This document shows positions 1-9,268 of a DNA stretch of 64,000 bases, in pieces. The notes under the pieces were generated by a model, which was not told the origin of the DNA, did no database searches, and saw only the letters and a program-made list of their open reading frames with translations. The DNA is from GAS188 sp963713805. Its GTDB lineage: Bacteria > Pseudomonadota > Alphaproteobacteria > Rhizobiales > Beijerinckiaceae. Location of the stretch: the NCBI GenBank assembly GCA_963713805.1, contig CAVQNF010000010.1, forward strand, positions 62,001-126,000, in the 5' to 3' direction. The translations under genes and the position numbers were made by a program. Positions within the stretch are counted from its first letter, which is position 1, and every line of letters starts with the position of its first letter.

Positions 1-533
1 AGAATGAGCCAATAGGCGCTGCCGGCCGCCATCAGGGCGAGCGACAGCGGGATGGCGGCGCCGACGATCTGCGTGTGCACGAGGGTCGGGCTCGAGAAGT
101 TCCGCCCTGAGATTCCCGTGAGATAGGCGAGCGTCGTGGAAAAGCTCAGAAGGCGAAGGAAGGGATCGGTGGAAACGATGAAGGTCGCGAGACACCAGGC
201 GCCGATGAGCAGCACCGAGGCGGCCGAGCCGGCGACGTAGCGCAGCTCCCAGACCCGCGCGGCCTCGACGGTCTTGATGCTTTCGCGCCGACTGCCGAAA
301 CGACGAATGTCGAGCACGCGCAGATAAGCGATCGCCGGCATCGCCACGGCGCAAAGGAGAAGCCAGGCCTCGCCGGTTCTGACCGCCGTGATGAAGGCCG
401 CCGCCGCGACCCCGATCGAGCCGATAAAGAGCGTTCGCGCATCCTGGTAGAGCGAACCCACCAGGGAAATGTAGATTTCCTTCGGAAGCCCGTCCTGACG
501 GTGAAGCCGGTCAACCCAAAAAGATAATCGCAT
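1..533 (-). CDS. N-terminal membrane domain of a probable cyclic-di-GMP signalling protein (partial)
   Basis: The reading frame opens at ATG 533 on the minus strand (protein starts MRLSFWVDRLHRQDGLPKEI) and runs off the left edge, so only about 177 residues are visible. They contain about five hydrophobic segments, near residues 34-52, 57-74, 95-117, 124-140 and 156-177, separated by short charged loops. The pattern, including a WELRYVAG loop and an SGRNFSSP stretch, resembles the membrane sensor region of alphaproteobacterial GGDEF/EAL proteins. That assignment comes from memory of the family: the catalytic domains would lie outside the window and cannot be checked. The frame is uninterrupted. 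About 245 bases without a gene separate its start from the next gene. Confidence 0.6.
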   Translation of the reverse strand, partial: MRLSFWVDRLHRQDGLPKEIYISLVGSLYQDARTLFIGSIGVAAAAFITAVRTGEAWLLLCAVAMPAIAYLRVLDIRRFGSRRESIKTVEAARVWELRYVAGSAASVLLIGAWCLATFIVSTDPFLRLLSFSTTLAYLTGISGRNFSSPTLVHTQIVGAAIPLSLALMAAGSAYWLI

Positions 534-778
534 CGTGCCATCGTAATCTTCGGTGGAGCGGCGGAAATCCTATCGATATCTCATTAAGACTTGGTTGGCT
601 TCAGCGTTCAAACACTCCTGAGTTAACCAATTTCGCGGTCGAAACCTGTGGGAATCCAAAACGAAACCGCAACTCATCAATCAAGTTTTGGCGGGCGACT
701 TTTGCTCACTCCTTCGGGCGTGCCCATCTCAAGGCGAGCTCGCATTGCGGCAGGGCGGACCAGGCCCGACCGTCGAAC

Positions 779-1382
779 CTATTGTATCTTCTGATAGGCC
801 TGCTCGAAATTGGCGAGCTGTAGCGGGACGCTGATGTTTTCCTTGGTGAGGTTCTGGAAGCTCACGGCGAGCTTCTTGCCGCCCTTCAGCTCGGCGAGCA
901 TGTCCGGCGAGATCGGCATCGCGGCATAGCAGCCTTTCAGATCGCAAGTCTGGAGCGGCAAGGTGAGCGGCTTCTTGTCGTCGATCTGCAAGCTGACGCC
1001 GGCCGGCAGGAACAGCCCGACTGGAATCTGCACCGCGAGGCGTCGGCTGGTGCGTATCGGCCGGCACGCGCACGCTCACGGCCGCGATGAGCTGACCCGT
1101 CTTCTGCAGGACCGCGGTTTGCTCGAGCGCGCATTCGAGCGCGCCTTGGCGCGCCTCGCTGGCGCAGCGCGACACCCATTCGGTGCCTTGAGGTTGAGGC
1201 GCGCCCTCGCCCGAAGCCGGAGGCGCGACGGGGGTCGCGGCTTGCGCCGCGGGCGGGGGACCGGCCTGCGACACGGCGGGCTTTGCCGGCGCTTTCGGCT
1301 TCACCTGCGCGGAGGACGAAGCGACGGAGGCCAACAGGAAGCACAGGGCTCCGGTCAGGATGAATTTAAGGTCCTTCTTCAT
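779..1382 (-). CDS. IalB-family exported protein (one frameshift)
   Basis: The protein starts MKKDLKFILTGALCFLLA, a clear Sec signal peptide ending near SSSAQ, at ATG 1382, which has an AGGTGA ribosome binding site just upstream. A proline/alanine-rich linker of about 40 residues follows. The body then matches the invasion-associated locus B family, with two Cys residues in WVSRCASEARQGALECAL and two more in the C-terminal part (QTCDLKGCYAAMP). IalB proteins are secreted or periplasmic, common in Hyphomicrobiales, and of mostly unknown role. One extra base near 1040 (ggtgcag for gtgcag) shifts the frame; removing it gives about 200 codons ending at 779. The gene is divergent from the ATP-grasp gene across about 290 bases that must hold both promoters; I see no clear sigma-70 boxes there. 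Confidence 0.75.
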
Positions 1383-1671
1383 CAATTCACCTGTCGAGGG
1401 TTGAACGGTCTTGCCCGCGCTTTCCTGGCAGAACAGTGTTCGCCACGAGGCCACGGCTAATTTGCTCTTAGCAGGGTTTTGCGCGCCTGCCACTCCCGAT
1501 CTTGGGAGTCGATGCTGACCATAATTAGCGTTGTGAATGGCTGTCCTGTAAAAATCGCGAAGGCGGCGTGAGCCCATGCCTCAAGGCCGCGCCTCGAGGC
1601 CGCATGATGGGAAGGCATTGCGTTTCCGGCGGAATGTGCCTGAATAAGGGACCCACGACACCGGAGGCTGA

Positions 1672-3088
1672 ATGGCGGCCTTTGACGAGATGACACTGCC
1701 GGACGGCAAGGCCCGGGATGCGTATGGACGCCTGGCCCGCTGGCTCGAGGGCGCGCCATCCGAGCTCCTGTCGTCCCGCCGCAGCCAGGCCGAGCTGCTC
1801 TTCCGCCGCATCGGCATCACCTTTGCGGTCTACGGCGACAAGGACGCGACCGAGCGCCTCATCCCCTTCGATCTCGTGCCGCGCATTTTCGCGCGCGAGG
1901 AATGGCAAAGGCTCGAGACCGGGCTGGTGCAACGCGTCAAGGCGTTGAACATGTTTCTCGGCGACGTCTACGGCGCGCGCGACATCTTGCGCGCGGGCAT
2001 CGTGCCTTCGGATCTCGTTTATCGAAACCCCCAATACCGGCCGGAAATGGTCGGCCACCCGATGCCGCACGGCGTCTATGTGCACATCGCCGGCATCGAC
2101 ATCGTGCGGGTCGACGACAAGGATTTCTACGTTCTCGAGGACAATGCCCGCACCCCCTCGGGCGTCTCCTACATGCTGGAGAACCGCGAGGTGATGATGC
2201 GCCTGTTTCCGGAGCTGTTCCACGCGCATCGGGTGGCGCCCGTCGAGAATTATCCCGACGTGCTGCTCGCCACCCTGCGTTCGGTCGCGCCGGTGACGGC
2301 GAGTGCCGATCCCACCGTGGCGGTGCTGACGCCCGGCCAGTTCAACTCGGCCTATTACGAGCACTCCTTCCTCGCCGACAAGCTCGGCGTCGAGCTGGTC
2401 GAAGGGCGCGACCTCTTCGTGCGCGACGACATCGTCTACATGCGCACGACGGAAGGCCCGCGCCGCGTCGACGTCGTCTACCGCCGCGTCGACGATGATT
2501 TCCTCGACCCTTTGGCCTTCAGGCCGGATTCGACGCTCGGCGTTCCCGGTCTCTTCGGCGCCTATCTCGCGGGCAATGTCACGCTCGCGAATGCCGTCGG
2601 CACCGGCGTCTGCGACGACAAGGCGATCTACACCTACATGCCCGAGATCATCCGCTTCTATCTCGGCGAAGAGGCGATCTTGAAGAACGTGCCGACCTGG
2701 CGTTGCCGTGAGCCGCAGGCCCTCGCCTATGTTCTCGATCACCTCGACGAGCTTGTGGTCAAGGAGGTGAACGGCTCGGGAGGCTACGGCATGCTCGTCG
2801 GCCCGCACGCCACCAAAGGGGAGATCACGAGCTTCACGTCGAAGCTCAAGGATCGCGCCCGAGAATTTCATCGCCCAGCCGACGCTCGCCCTGTCGACCT
2901 GCCCGACCTTTTCGGACAGCGGCATTTCGGCGCGGCATGTGGATTTTCGCCCCTTCGTGCTTTCCGGCGCGGACGGGGTGCGCGTCGTTCCCGGCGGCCT
3001 CACGCGCGTCGCCATGAAGCAAGGCTCGCTCGTGGTGAATTCGAGCCAGGGCGGGGGCACCAAGGACACATGGGTGATCGATGGCTGA
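1672..3088 (+). CDS. Circularly permuted ATP-grasp type 2 protein (one frameshift)
   Basis: This is a circularly permuted ATP-grasp family protein of about 471 residues (former DUF404/DUF407), the usual length once one base is removed. ATG 1672 follows a CGGAGG site. Family blocks are visible: LEDNARTPSGVSYMLENRE, DVVYRRVDDDFLDPLAFRPD, and VVKEVNGSGGYGMLVGP as the nucleotide-binding stretch. Near 2861 an extra C (gcgcccgag for gcgccgag) breaks the frame; the other frame continues with the conserved tail ending TKDTWVIDG. It heads a three-gene unit with the alpha-E and transglutaminase-like genes, a combination common in bacteria and thought to make or modify a peptide-like product. Substrate and biological role are not established, so a specific reaction should not be assumed. 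Confidence 0.8.
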
Positions 3089-3209
3089 AGCGCTCCGCGC
3101 CGGCGGATCCCGGCCTGGCTCCGGCGCGCCTCCTTGGCCGCCGCGGGAATGCGAGCAAGCTGGCGCCGGCGGCGGGCGAGCGCCCGGCCATGCGAGCTGA
3201 GAGGCGGCG

Positions 3210-4172
3210 ATGCTCTCGCGCGCCGCCGACAATCTCTTCTGGCTTGCGCGCTATCTCGAGCGCGCCGACTACATCGCCCGCATCATCGACGCGACGCAGC
3301 GCCTCTCGGCCTTGCCGCGCGCCTATGGCGGGGCCGGGAGCGAATGGGAGAGCGCCCTCGAATCGGCCGGAGCCGCCGACGTCTTCCACGAAGCCAAAAG
3401 CAAGGCGAAAGCCGATGAGAGCGGCGTCGTCGAGTTCCTCGTGTTCGATGGCGAAAATCCATCCTCCATCCGCAATTGCATCGATCTTGCCCGCACCAAT
3501 GCGCGCGCCGTCCGCACCGCGCTCACCATGGAGATGTGGGAGGGCATCAACAGCGCCTGGCTCGAGCTCAAGCGTTTCGAGGAAAGGCGCGGGAAGGAAT
3601 GCCTGCTCGATCTCGAGGAGCTCGGCCGCTTTCTCGCCTTCGTCAAGCAGACCTCGCTCCATTTCGACGGCTCGTCGAACCGCACCATGCTGCGCAACGA
3701 CGCCTATTGGTTCTCCCGCCTCGGACTTTACGTCGAGCGTGCCGACAACACGGCGCGCATCCTCGACGTGAAATACCATGTGCTGCTGCCGGAAACCGAG
3801 AAGATCGGCGGCTCCCTCGATTATTTCCAATGGACGGCGATCTTGCGCGCGGTTTCGGCGCACACCTCCTACCATTGGGTGTATCGGCAGGGCATCAAGC
3901 CCTGGCTCGTCGCCGATCTTCTGATCCTGCGCCCCGAGATGCCGCGTTCGCTGACCTCTTGCTATGAGAATATCGTGCGCCATCTCGATTCGCTCGGGCT
4001 TTCGCATGGTCGCCAGGGCGCCTCGCAGCGCCATGCGCGCGCCATGCTGGGGCGGCTCGAGAACGAGAAGATCGAGACCATCTTCCAGAGCGGGCTGCAC
4101 GAATTCATCACCGCCTTCATCGGCGACAACACCCGCCTCGGCACCGCGATCGCCGAGCAGTATCTGACGTGA
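3210..4172 (+). CDS. Alpha-E domain-containing protein
   Basis: This 320-residue, largely helical protein opens MLSRAADNLFWLARYLERAD, the signature start of the alpha-E family (DUF403). Conserved blocks such as NDAYWFSRLGLYVERADNTARI and RPEMPRSLTSCY are present and the frame is intact. The family has no known catalytic activity and is almost always encoded beside the circularly permuted ATP-grasp protein and a transglutaminase-like protein, as here. The start ATG 3210 follows a GAGAGG-type site. It lies about 120 bases after the ATP-grasp gene and 59 before the next, consistent with one transcription unit. A partner or scaffold role in that unit is inference. Confidence 0.85.
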   Translation: MLSRAADNLFWLARYLERADYIARIIDATQRLSALPRAYGGAGSEWESALESAGAADVFHEAKSKAKADESGVVEFLVFDGENPSSIRNCIDLARTNARAVRTALTMEMWEGINSAWLELKRFEERRGKECLLDLEELGRFLAFVKQTSLHFDGSSNRTMLRNDAYWFSRLGLYVERADNTARILDVKYHVLLPETEKIGGSLDYFQWTAILRAVSAHTSYHWVYRQGIKPWLVADLLILRPEMPRSLTSCYENIVRHLDSLGLSHGRQGASQRHARAMLGRLENEKIETIFQSGLHEFITAFIGDNTRLGTAIAEQYLT

Positions 4173-4231
4173 AGCCTGGGCCGCACTCGCGCCGGGCGAT
4201 GAAGCGGCCCTCTCTCGCGGCCGCCTGAGAC

Positions 4232-5053
4232 ATGCGACTGAGCATCCGCCACGAGACGCTCCACCATTTTGCGCAACCCGCGAAATCGGTGATCCAGAGC
4301 TTGCGTCTCACGCCGCGCAACCATGAGGGCCAGCATGTGGTGCATTGGCACATCGACATCGATGTGGAGTGCCGGCTCAAGGCGTCGCAGGACGCTTTCG
4401 GCAACATCGTGCACGGCTTCACCTCGAACGGCCCCCATGCGGTGGTCGCGGTGACGGCGGTCGGAGAGGTCGACACCTTCGACACGCGCGGCGTCGTGAG
4501 CGGCGCCGTCGAGCGCTTTCCGCCGGAGCTTTATCTGCGCCCGACGCCGTTGGCGAAGGCGAGCGCCGCTCAAAGAGCCGAGGCGGAGGCGTCGATGGCA
4601 GGCGAAGAGCGCGCGCTCGACCGCCTGCACGCGCTGCTGCGCGCCCTCTCCCCGGCCGATCCGGCAAGCGCCCGGCAGGCGCAAGCCGGTGCCCTCTACG
4701 CGCAGGCGGCCGAGGCCGGCGAAGCGAGCGCCGAGGACCTCGCGCATCTCTTCATCGCCTTGGCGCGCTTCGCCGAGATCCCCGCCCGCTACGTCGCGGG
4801 CTATCGCCTCGACGAGACCGACGCGTTGCCGAACGCGATGCATGGCTGGGCGGAGGCCTTCGTGCCGGGGCTCGGCTGGGTGGGATTCGATCCGGCAACC
4901 GGCGTCTGTCCCGACGAGCGCTATGTGCGCGTCGCCATCGGCCTCGATGCGCTCGGCGCGCGCTCGACGCGTGCCGCCTACACGGGGGGCACGGAGCCGG
5001 CAACCGAGATCCGGCTTTCGGTCACGCAGTTGCGTGCGCGCGGCCAGGGCTGA
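4232..5053 (+). CDS. Transglutaminase-like protein lacking the catalytic cysteine
   Basis: A 273-residue protein with an N-terminal bacterial transglutaminase-like beta domain (LRLTPRNHEGQHVVHWHIDID) and a C-terminal transglutaminase core. In the core the usual G-x-C-x-D-x-AH stretch reads GEASAEDLAHLF, so Ala or Ser stands where the nucleophilic Cys is expected. The His (MHGWAEAF) and Asp (WVGFDPATG) positions are kept. The frame is intact, so this is not a sequencing gap. As read, it should not work as a cysteine protease or transglutaminase; a non-catalytic binding role is likely (inference). It is the third gene of the ATP-grasp/alpha-E unit. The 150 bases that follow contain no gene I can see. 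Confidence 0.8.
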   Translation: MRLSIRHETLHHFAQPAKSVIQSLRLTPRNHEGQHVVHWHIDIDVECRLKASQDAFGNIVHGFTSNGPHAVVAVTAVGEVDTFDTRGVVSGAVERFPPELYLRPTPLAKASAAQRAEAEASMAGEERALDRLHALLRALSPADPASARQAQAGALYAQAAEAGEASAEDLAHLFIALARFAEIPARYVAGYRLDETDALPNAMHGWAEAFVPGLGWVGFDPATGVCPDERYVRVAIGLDALGARSTRAAYTGGTEPATEIRLSVTQLRARGQG

Positions 5054-5200
5054 GTGAGAGCCGGGCCTTCCGTGGGCATCTCACCGAATCGCAAGCATGA
5101 CACAATGTCGTGATCGCGGATGCGTCACGCCTCGCCTCGTCTTGCCCGGGACGCCGTGGGCGTATTTGAGTAGCCGCGACGAGGAAATCAAAGGTGGCTC

Positions 5201-6377
5201 ATGCGCGTCCCTGCACAACTCATCAAAGCCCTATCGGTCGCGGTGATCGGCAGCCGCCGGCTTGGCGGGGCCGAGCACGCCGCGAGCCCTGGCGCAAAGC
5301 CCGGAGGCGGCGCCGCGCGAGGTGCCGGCGCGCATGTTGCCCGTGCCGACGACGGTGAGCCCGCAAATGCAAAAGATCGTCGCCGGGCCGCTGCGCGCCG
5401 AACTGGGACCTCCTGCCGAAGACCGGTGAGGAATGGAAGGCGCTTGCCGATGCCGGCGCGGCGGCGCACCATGAAGAACCTTCCGGCATGGCGCGAGCAC
5501 CTCCACGTCAAGGTCGAACCTGGCGTCATGGACGGGGTGAAGGTCTTCACGGTGACGCCCGAAGTCGTCGCGCCGGAAAATCGCGATCGCCTGCTCATCC
5601 ATGTGCATGGCGGCTGCTACGTCTTCAGTCCCGGCGAGGCGGCGACGGCGGAAGCCATCCTCATGGCCGGCTTCGGGCACATCAAGGTGATCTCCGTCGA
5701 TTACCGCATGCCCCCGGAAGCCTATTTCCCCGCCGCGCTCGACGACGCCGTGACGGTCTGGAAGGCCGCCTTGAAAACGAATGACCCGAAGAAAATGGGC
5801 TTCATCGGCACCTCGGCGGGCGGAGCGCTGACGCTCGAAATGGTGTTGCGCGCGAAAGAGCTCAACCTGCCGCTTCCGGGCGCGGTCGCCTCCGGCACGC
5901 CCATGTCCGACGTGACCAAGACAGGGGATTCCTTCCACACCAACGAGAAGGTCGACAATGTGCTCGTCTCCACCAGCGGGTTTTGCGACGCCGCCGCGGC
6001 CTTCTACGCGCATGGGCATGATCTCGCCGATCCCTTGCTCTCGCCCGTCAACGGCGACATGCACGGCTTCCCGCCGACGATCCTGACGACGGGCACGCGC
6101 GACCTCCTGTTGAGCAACACCGTGCGCGTGCATCGCAAGCTGCGCAATGCCGGGCGTGGAGGCGTTCCTGCAGGTTTTCGAGGCGCAGGCCCATGCCGAA
6201 TATTTGCGCGACGACACCGCGCCCGAAACCAAGGAGGCCTTCGAGGAGATCGCCGGCTTCTTCGACAAGCACCTCGGCGAAATAGGCGACGCGCGAGCAA
6301 GTTCAGCGACGCACAGCAACGCTGACAACGCTCGAGCAAAGACGAGCCGGCCACGAACGCGCCGTCGAACTGAGTGA
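5201..6377 (+). CDS. Alpha/beta hydrolase, HSL/esterase type (several frameshifts)
   Basis: The C-terminal two thirds read as a hormone-sensitive-lipase-like esterase: the oxyanion-hole segment LLIHVHGGCYVFSPGE, the nucleophile motif IGTSAGGALTLEM, and a late acid/His region (FEAQAHAEYLRDDTAPE). The N terminus MRVPAQLIKALSVAVIG looks like a signal peptide, so it is probably exported. At least four single-base shifts are needed: near 5240, 5400, 5470, and at 6155 (gccgggcgtg for gccggcgtg). The natural stop is therefore uncertain; I use the in-frame stop at 6377, although the conserved part ends near 6290 (FFDKHLGEI). Substrate is unknown; the family hydrolyses short acyl esters. Confidence 0.65.
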
Positions 6378-6518
6378 CGCGGCGCGTGGCCACGGCGCGA
6401 AGGCAAGGCTCGGCTGCGATTTTGTGGGGGCTTTTCCGCGCAATCGTGATTTGAGGCGGGAGGGATGCGGCCTATTTAGCTCGCGGCGACGATTTTCACT
6501 CCCTTCAAGGAGCCAATC

Positions 6519-7283
6519 ATGGCAAATTGTTTTCACGGCGCCGTGGCGTCGCGAAATCCTTAAAGCTCGTGCTCGGCGGCACGGCGCTCGGTGCGTTTTC
6601 GGCGGCGTCTCCCTTCGCTGCTCTGGCCCAAACCAGGCGGGCGACGAAGAATGAAGATCGCCACCATCGGCGCCGGCCGCGAAGGCGGCACTCTCGGCAC
6701 GCTCTTCGCCAAGGCCGGCCACCCGGTGATGTTCTCGTCGCGCAAGCCCGAAGAGCTCAAGGACCTGGTCGCGAGCGCCGGCCCGACGGCACGCGCCGGC
6801 ACGGTCGCGGAAGCCGTCGAGTTCGGCGAGGTCGTCTTGCTCGTCGTGCCCTATGGGGCGGTCGAGCAGATCGGCAAGGATTACGGCAAGGCGCTCGCCA
6901 CGAAGCCGCTCGTCATCGACGTCTCGAACCCGATCGCGCGGCGCGACGGCGACGATCTCGTGAAATCGGTCGAGCAGCAGGGCGGCGCCGGTCTCGTCAC
7001 GGCGAAGCTGGTGCCCGGCGTGCATCTCGTGCGCGCCTTCAACGCCATCAACTTCGCGGCGCTCGCGAAGGACGTGAACCGTCCCGGCGAGCCGCTCGGC
7101 ATACCGATGGCGGGCGACGACCAGAAGGCGATCGCGCTCGCGACCATGCTGATCAAGGAGATCGGCTTCGAGCCGGTGCTCGTCGGCGGCCTGGCGATGG
7201 GCAAATATCTGGTGCCGGGAACGCCGCTCGGCGGCGAGCACACGCCGGACGAGATTCGCCAGATCGCCGCGAAGCTCACGTGA
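6519..7283 (+). CDS. NAD(P)-binding protein of the F420-reductase-like family with a Tat-like signal
   Basis: The core (from about 6651) reads MKIATIGAGREGGTLGTLFA, a Rossmann dinucleotide-binding start, followed by DVSNPIARRDGD and LVRAFNAINF, typical of the NADPH-dependent F420 reductase / NADP oxidoreductase family. Upstream, an AAGGAG site precedes ATG 6519, and the shifted frame reads FSRRRGVAKSLKLVLGG followed by a hydrophobic stretch ending FAALAQ, a good twin-arginine export signal. Two compensating one-base shifts (near 6531 and 6648) are needed to join them; the total of 765 bases is a multiple of three. Exporting a nucleotide-cofactor enzyme folded through Tat makes biochemical sense, but substrate and cofactor are unknown. 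It may instead start at the internal ATG 6651 as a cytoplasmic protein. Confidence 0.6.
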
Positions 7284-7314
7284 GCGGCGACACGCGAGAT
7301 CGGTGTTGACCCCC

Positions 7315-8653
7315 GTGGATCAGGCGACCGCCGTCGGCGCCGGCTCCCGCCGGCGCCGCCTCCCGGCTGCTGCAACGCCTCGTCGCCGTGCGGCCCGAGG
7401 AGGTGCGCGCCGTCTCCTGGTGCTGGCTCTACATTTTCGCGGTGCTGTCCTCCTATTACATCATGCGCCCGATCCGCGATCAGATGGGCATCGCGGGCGG
7501 TGTGAAAAATTTGCCCTGGCTGTTCCTCGGCACGCTCGCCGGCATGGTGCTCGTGAATCTCCCCTTCGCCTATCTCGTGAAGAAGCTGCCGCGCAGCCGC
7601 TTCATCCCGCTCACCTATCGCTTCTTCGCGGCCAACATCCTGCTGTTCGCCGTGGCCTTGCATCTCGCCGGCCCCGAGCAGACGATCTGGGTCGGCCGAA
7701 TCTTCTTCATCTGGGTGTCGGTCTACAATCTCTTCGTCGTCTCGGTGTTCTGGCAGCTCAATGTCGATCTCTTCAGCCCCGAGCAAGGCAAGCGCCTCTT
7801 CGGCTTCATCGCCGCTGGCGCCACTCTCGGCGCGCTCTTCGGCTCCTCGATCACCGCGACGCTGGCGCTTTATGTATCGCCCACCTTCCTCTTGATAGGC
7901 GCCGCCCTGCTTTTGGAGGTGGCGGTGTTCGCGGTTTCGCGCCTCGCCAAGCTGTCGCCGAGCTTGCATCAAACCGAGAGTGAGAAGGTCCAAAACGAGA
8001 GGCAAAAAGGCGACGAGCGGCCCGTCGGCGGTTCCGTATTCGCGGGCATGCTGCACGCGCTCGGCTCACCTTATCTCCTGAGCGTCGGGGCGTTTCTGCT
8101 CCTCTATTCCATGACGTCGACATTCGCGTATTTTCAGCAGCAGGACATCGTCAGCCTCAGCATCAAGGACCGCGGCGCGCAGACCGCGTTCCTCGCCACG
8201 ATCGATGTCGGCGTCAATTCGCTCGCCCTCCTCGTTCAGCTTTTCGTGACCGGTCGGGTCGTCGCGATCCTCGGCGTGTCGCTTGCGCTCGCGCTCTTGC
8301 CGGCCTTGACCATGGTGGGTTTCGCCGGGCTCGCGCTCGCGCCGAGCCTGGGCATGGTCGCCCTGTTCCAGGTGATCAGAAGGGCGACCGATTACGCCAT
8401 CACGCGTCCGGTGCGCGAGGTGATCTACACGGTCGTGTCGCGCGAGGACCGCTACAAGGCGAAGGGGTTCATCGACACCTTCGTTTACCGCGCGGGCGAT
8501 CAGGTCGGCGCCTGGTCCGCCCCGCTCCTGATGGGTATGAGCTTGTGGGCCGCCCCTCTGGCCGCGATCGCGATCGCGGCGGTGTGGCTCGTCAACGCGC
8601 TCTGGCTCGGCCGGCGCCAGCAGGCGCTCGAGGCCGCAGGGCCGCACGGCTGA
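7315..8653 (+). CDS. Multi-pass transporter related to nucleotide exchangers/MFS
   Basis: A protein of about 445 residues with roughly twelve hydrophobic helices. It opens, after a short cytoplasmic segment, with VSWCWLYIFAVLSSYYIMRP, and the charged loops IRDQMGIAGG and RATDYAITRPVREVIYTVV resemble the bacterial ATP:ADP-antiporter-like branch of the major facilitator superfamily. In free-living bacteria such genes are usually annotated only as MFS transporters, and the substrate is unknown. The frame is open from 7388; a likely start is GTG 7315 if one extra G near 7344 is removed (gccggctccc). A strong GGCGCCGGC...GCCGGCGCC inverted repeat at about 7336-7360 sits at that point and could itself cause sequence errors. 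Confidence 0.6.
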
Positions 8654-8834
8654 GGTCACACGGGGGCCCGCTGGGCGAGATCGTTGCGGTCTCTCGTGCA
8701 AGCCTATCGCCGATTGCGTCACGGACCATTCCGCCATTTCCAACAAAGCCCTTCCAGCGGAACAAGTGGCATGACGGCTTCCGCACCATGTCGCTGGATT
8801 TGGGGCCGCGTGCCCTTCGGTTCGTATCGTCATC

Positions 8835-9017
8835 ATGCTGCCGATTTGCAGCTACTTGCTCTATGTGCAGGGGCAATTCATGCTTGCGCCCGACGACACG
8901 GATTTGGACTTCAGTTGGACATATGTGGTGTTGCGCAATGCCGTGATGCAATTGCCGATCCTGATCGGTTGCTGGTGGTGGAACGACCGCGCCGCGAAAA
9001 GCGCGGTGCCCGGTTAA
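8835..9017 (+). CDS. Small hypothetical membrane-associated protein
   Basis: A 60-residue frame from ATG 8835: it starts MLPICSYLLYVQGQFMLAPD and ends with a hydrophobic stretch LRNAVMQLPILIGCWWWNDR. I recognise no family and see no clear ribosome binding site, but composition is plausible for a small inner-membrane protein and the frame ends cleanly before the tRNA. The flanking stretches 8654-8834 and 9018-9125 hold no other gene I can support; the latter should contain the tRNA promoter. Confidence 0.35.
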   Translation: MLPICSYLLYVQGQFMLAPDDTDLDFSWTYVVLRNAVMQLPILIGCWWWNDRAAKSAVPG

Positions 9018-9125
9018 AGCGAAATCGTCACCCGTTCCCGCTCCCCAATCCCGGCACGCGATACGCGAAGTTGCGGCGCGATGCCCGATCCTCTAATCTC
9101 GCCGACCTCACCGGAGCTTCCGGTC

Positions 9126-9199
9126 GCGGGCGTAGTTCAATGGCAGAACGGCAGCTTCCCAAGCTGCATACGAGGGTTCGATTCCCTTCGCCCGCTCCA
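9126..9199 (+). tRNA. tRNA-Gly (anticodon CCC)
   Basis: The cloverleaf is complete. The acceptor stem GCGGGCG (9126-9132) pairs with CGCCCGC (9189-9195), then comes discriminator T and an encoded CCA (9197-9199). The anticodon arm is GCAGC-TTCCCAA-GCTGC, giving anticodon CCC. The T arm has the GGTTCGATTCC motif. Total length of 74 with CCA is usual for glycine tRNA. An AT-richer gene follows 70 bases downstream, as often seen when a tRNA 3' end has served as an integration site. Confidence 0.95.
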
Positions 9200-9268
9200 A
9201 CTCCGGTTGGTCAGGGGCATCCGGCGAGCGTCCCGTCAGAAAATCTTCAGCTGCGTCCGTCTGCCAAG

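Noticed and set aside
1525..3069. Long antisense frame opposite the ATP-grasp gene
   Set aside because: It is a high-GC shadow of the coding strand with His/Asp/Arg-rich composition and no family resemblance. Similar shadows lie opposite most genes here.
8684..9268. Long open frame running from 8684 through the tRNA into the acyltransferase
   Set aside because: It crosses a complete tRNA gene, so the acyltransferase must start after it; GTG 9269 fits the family N terminus.
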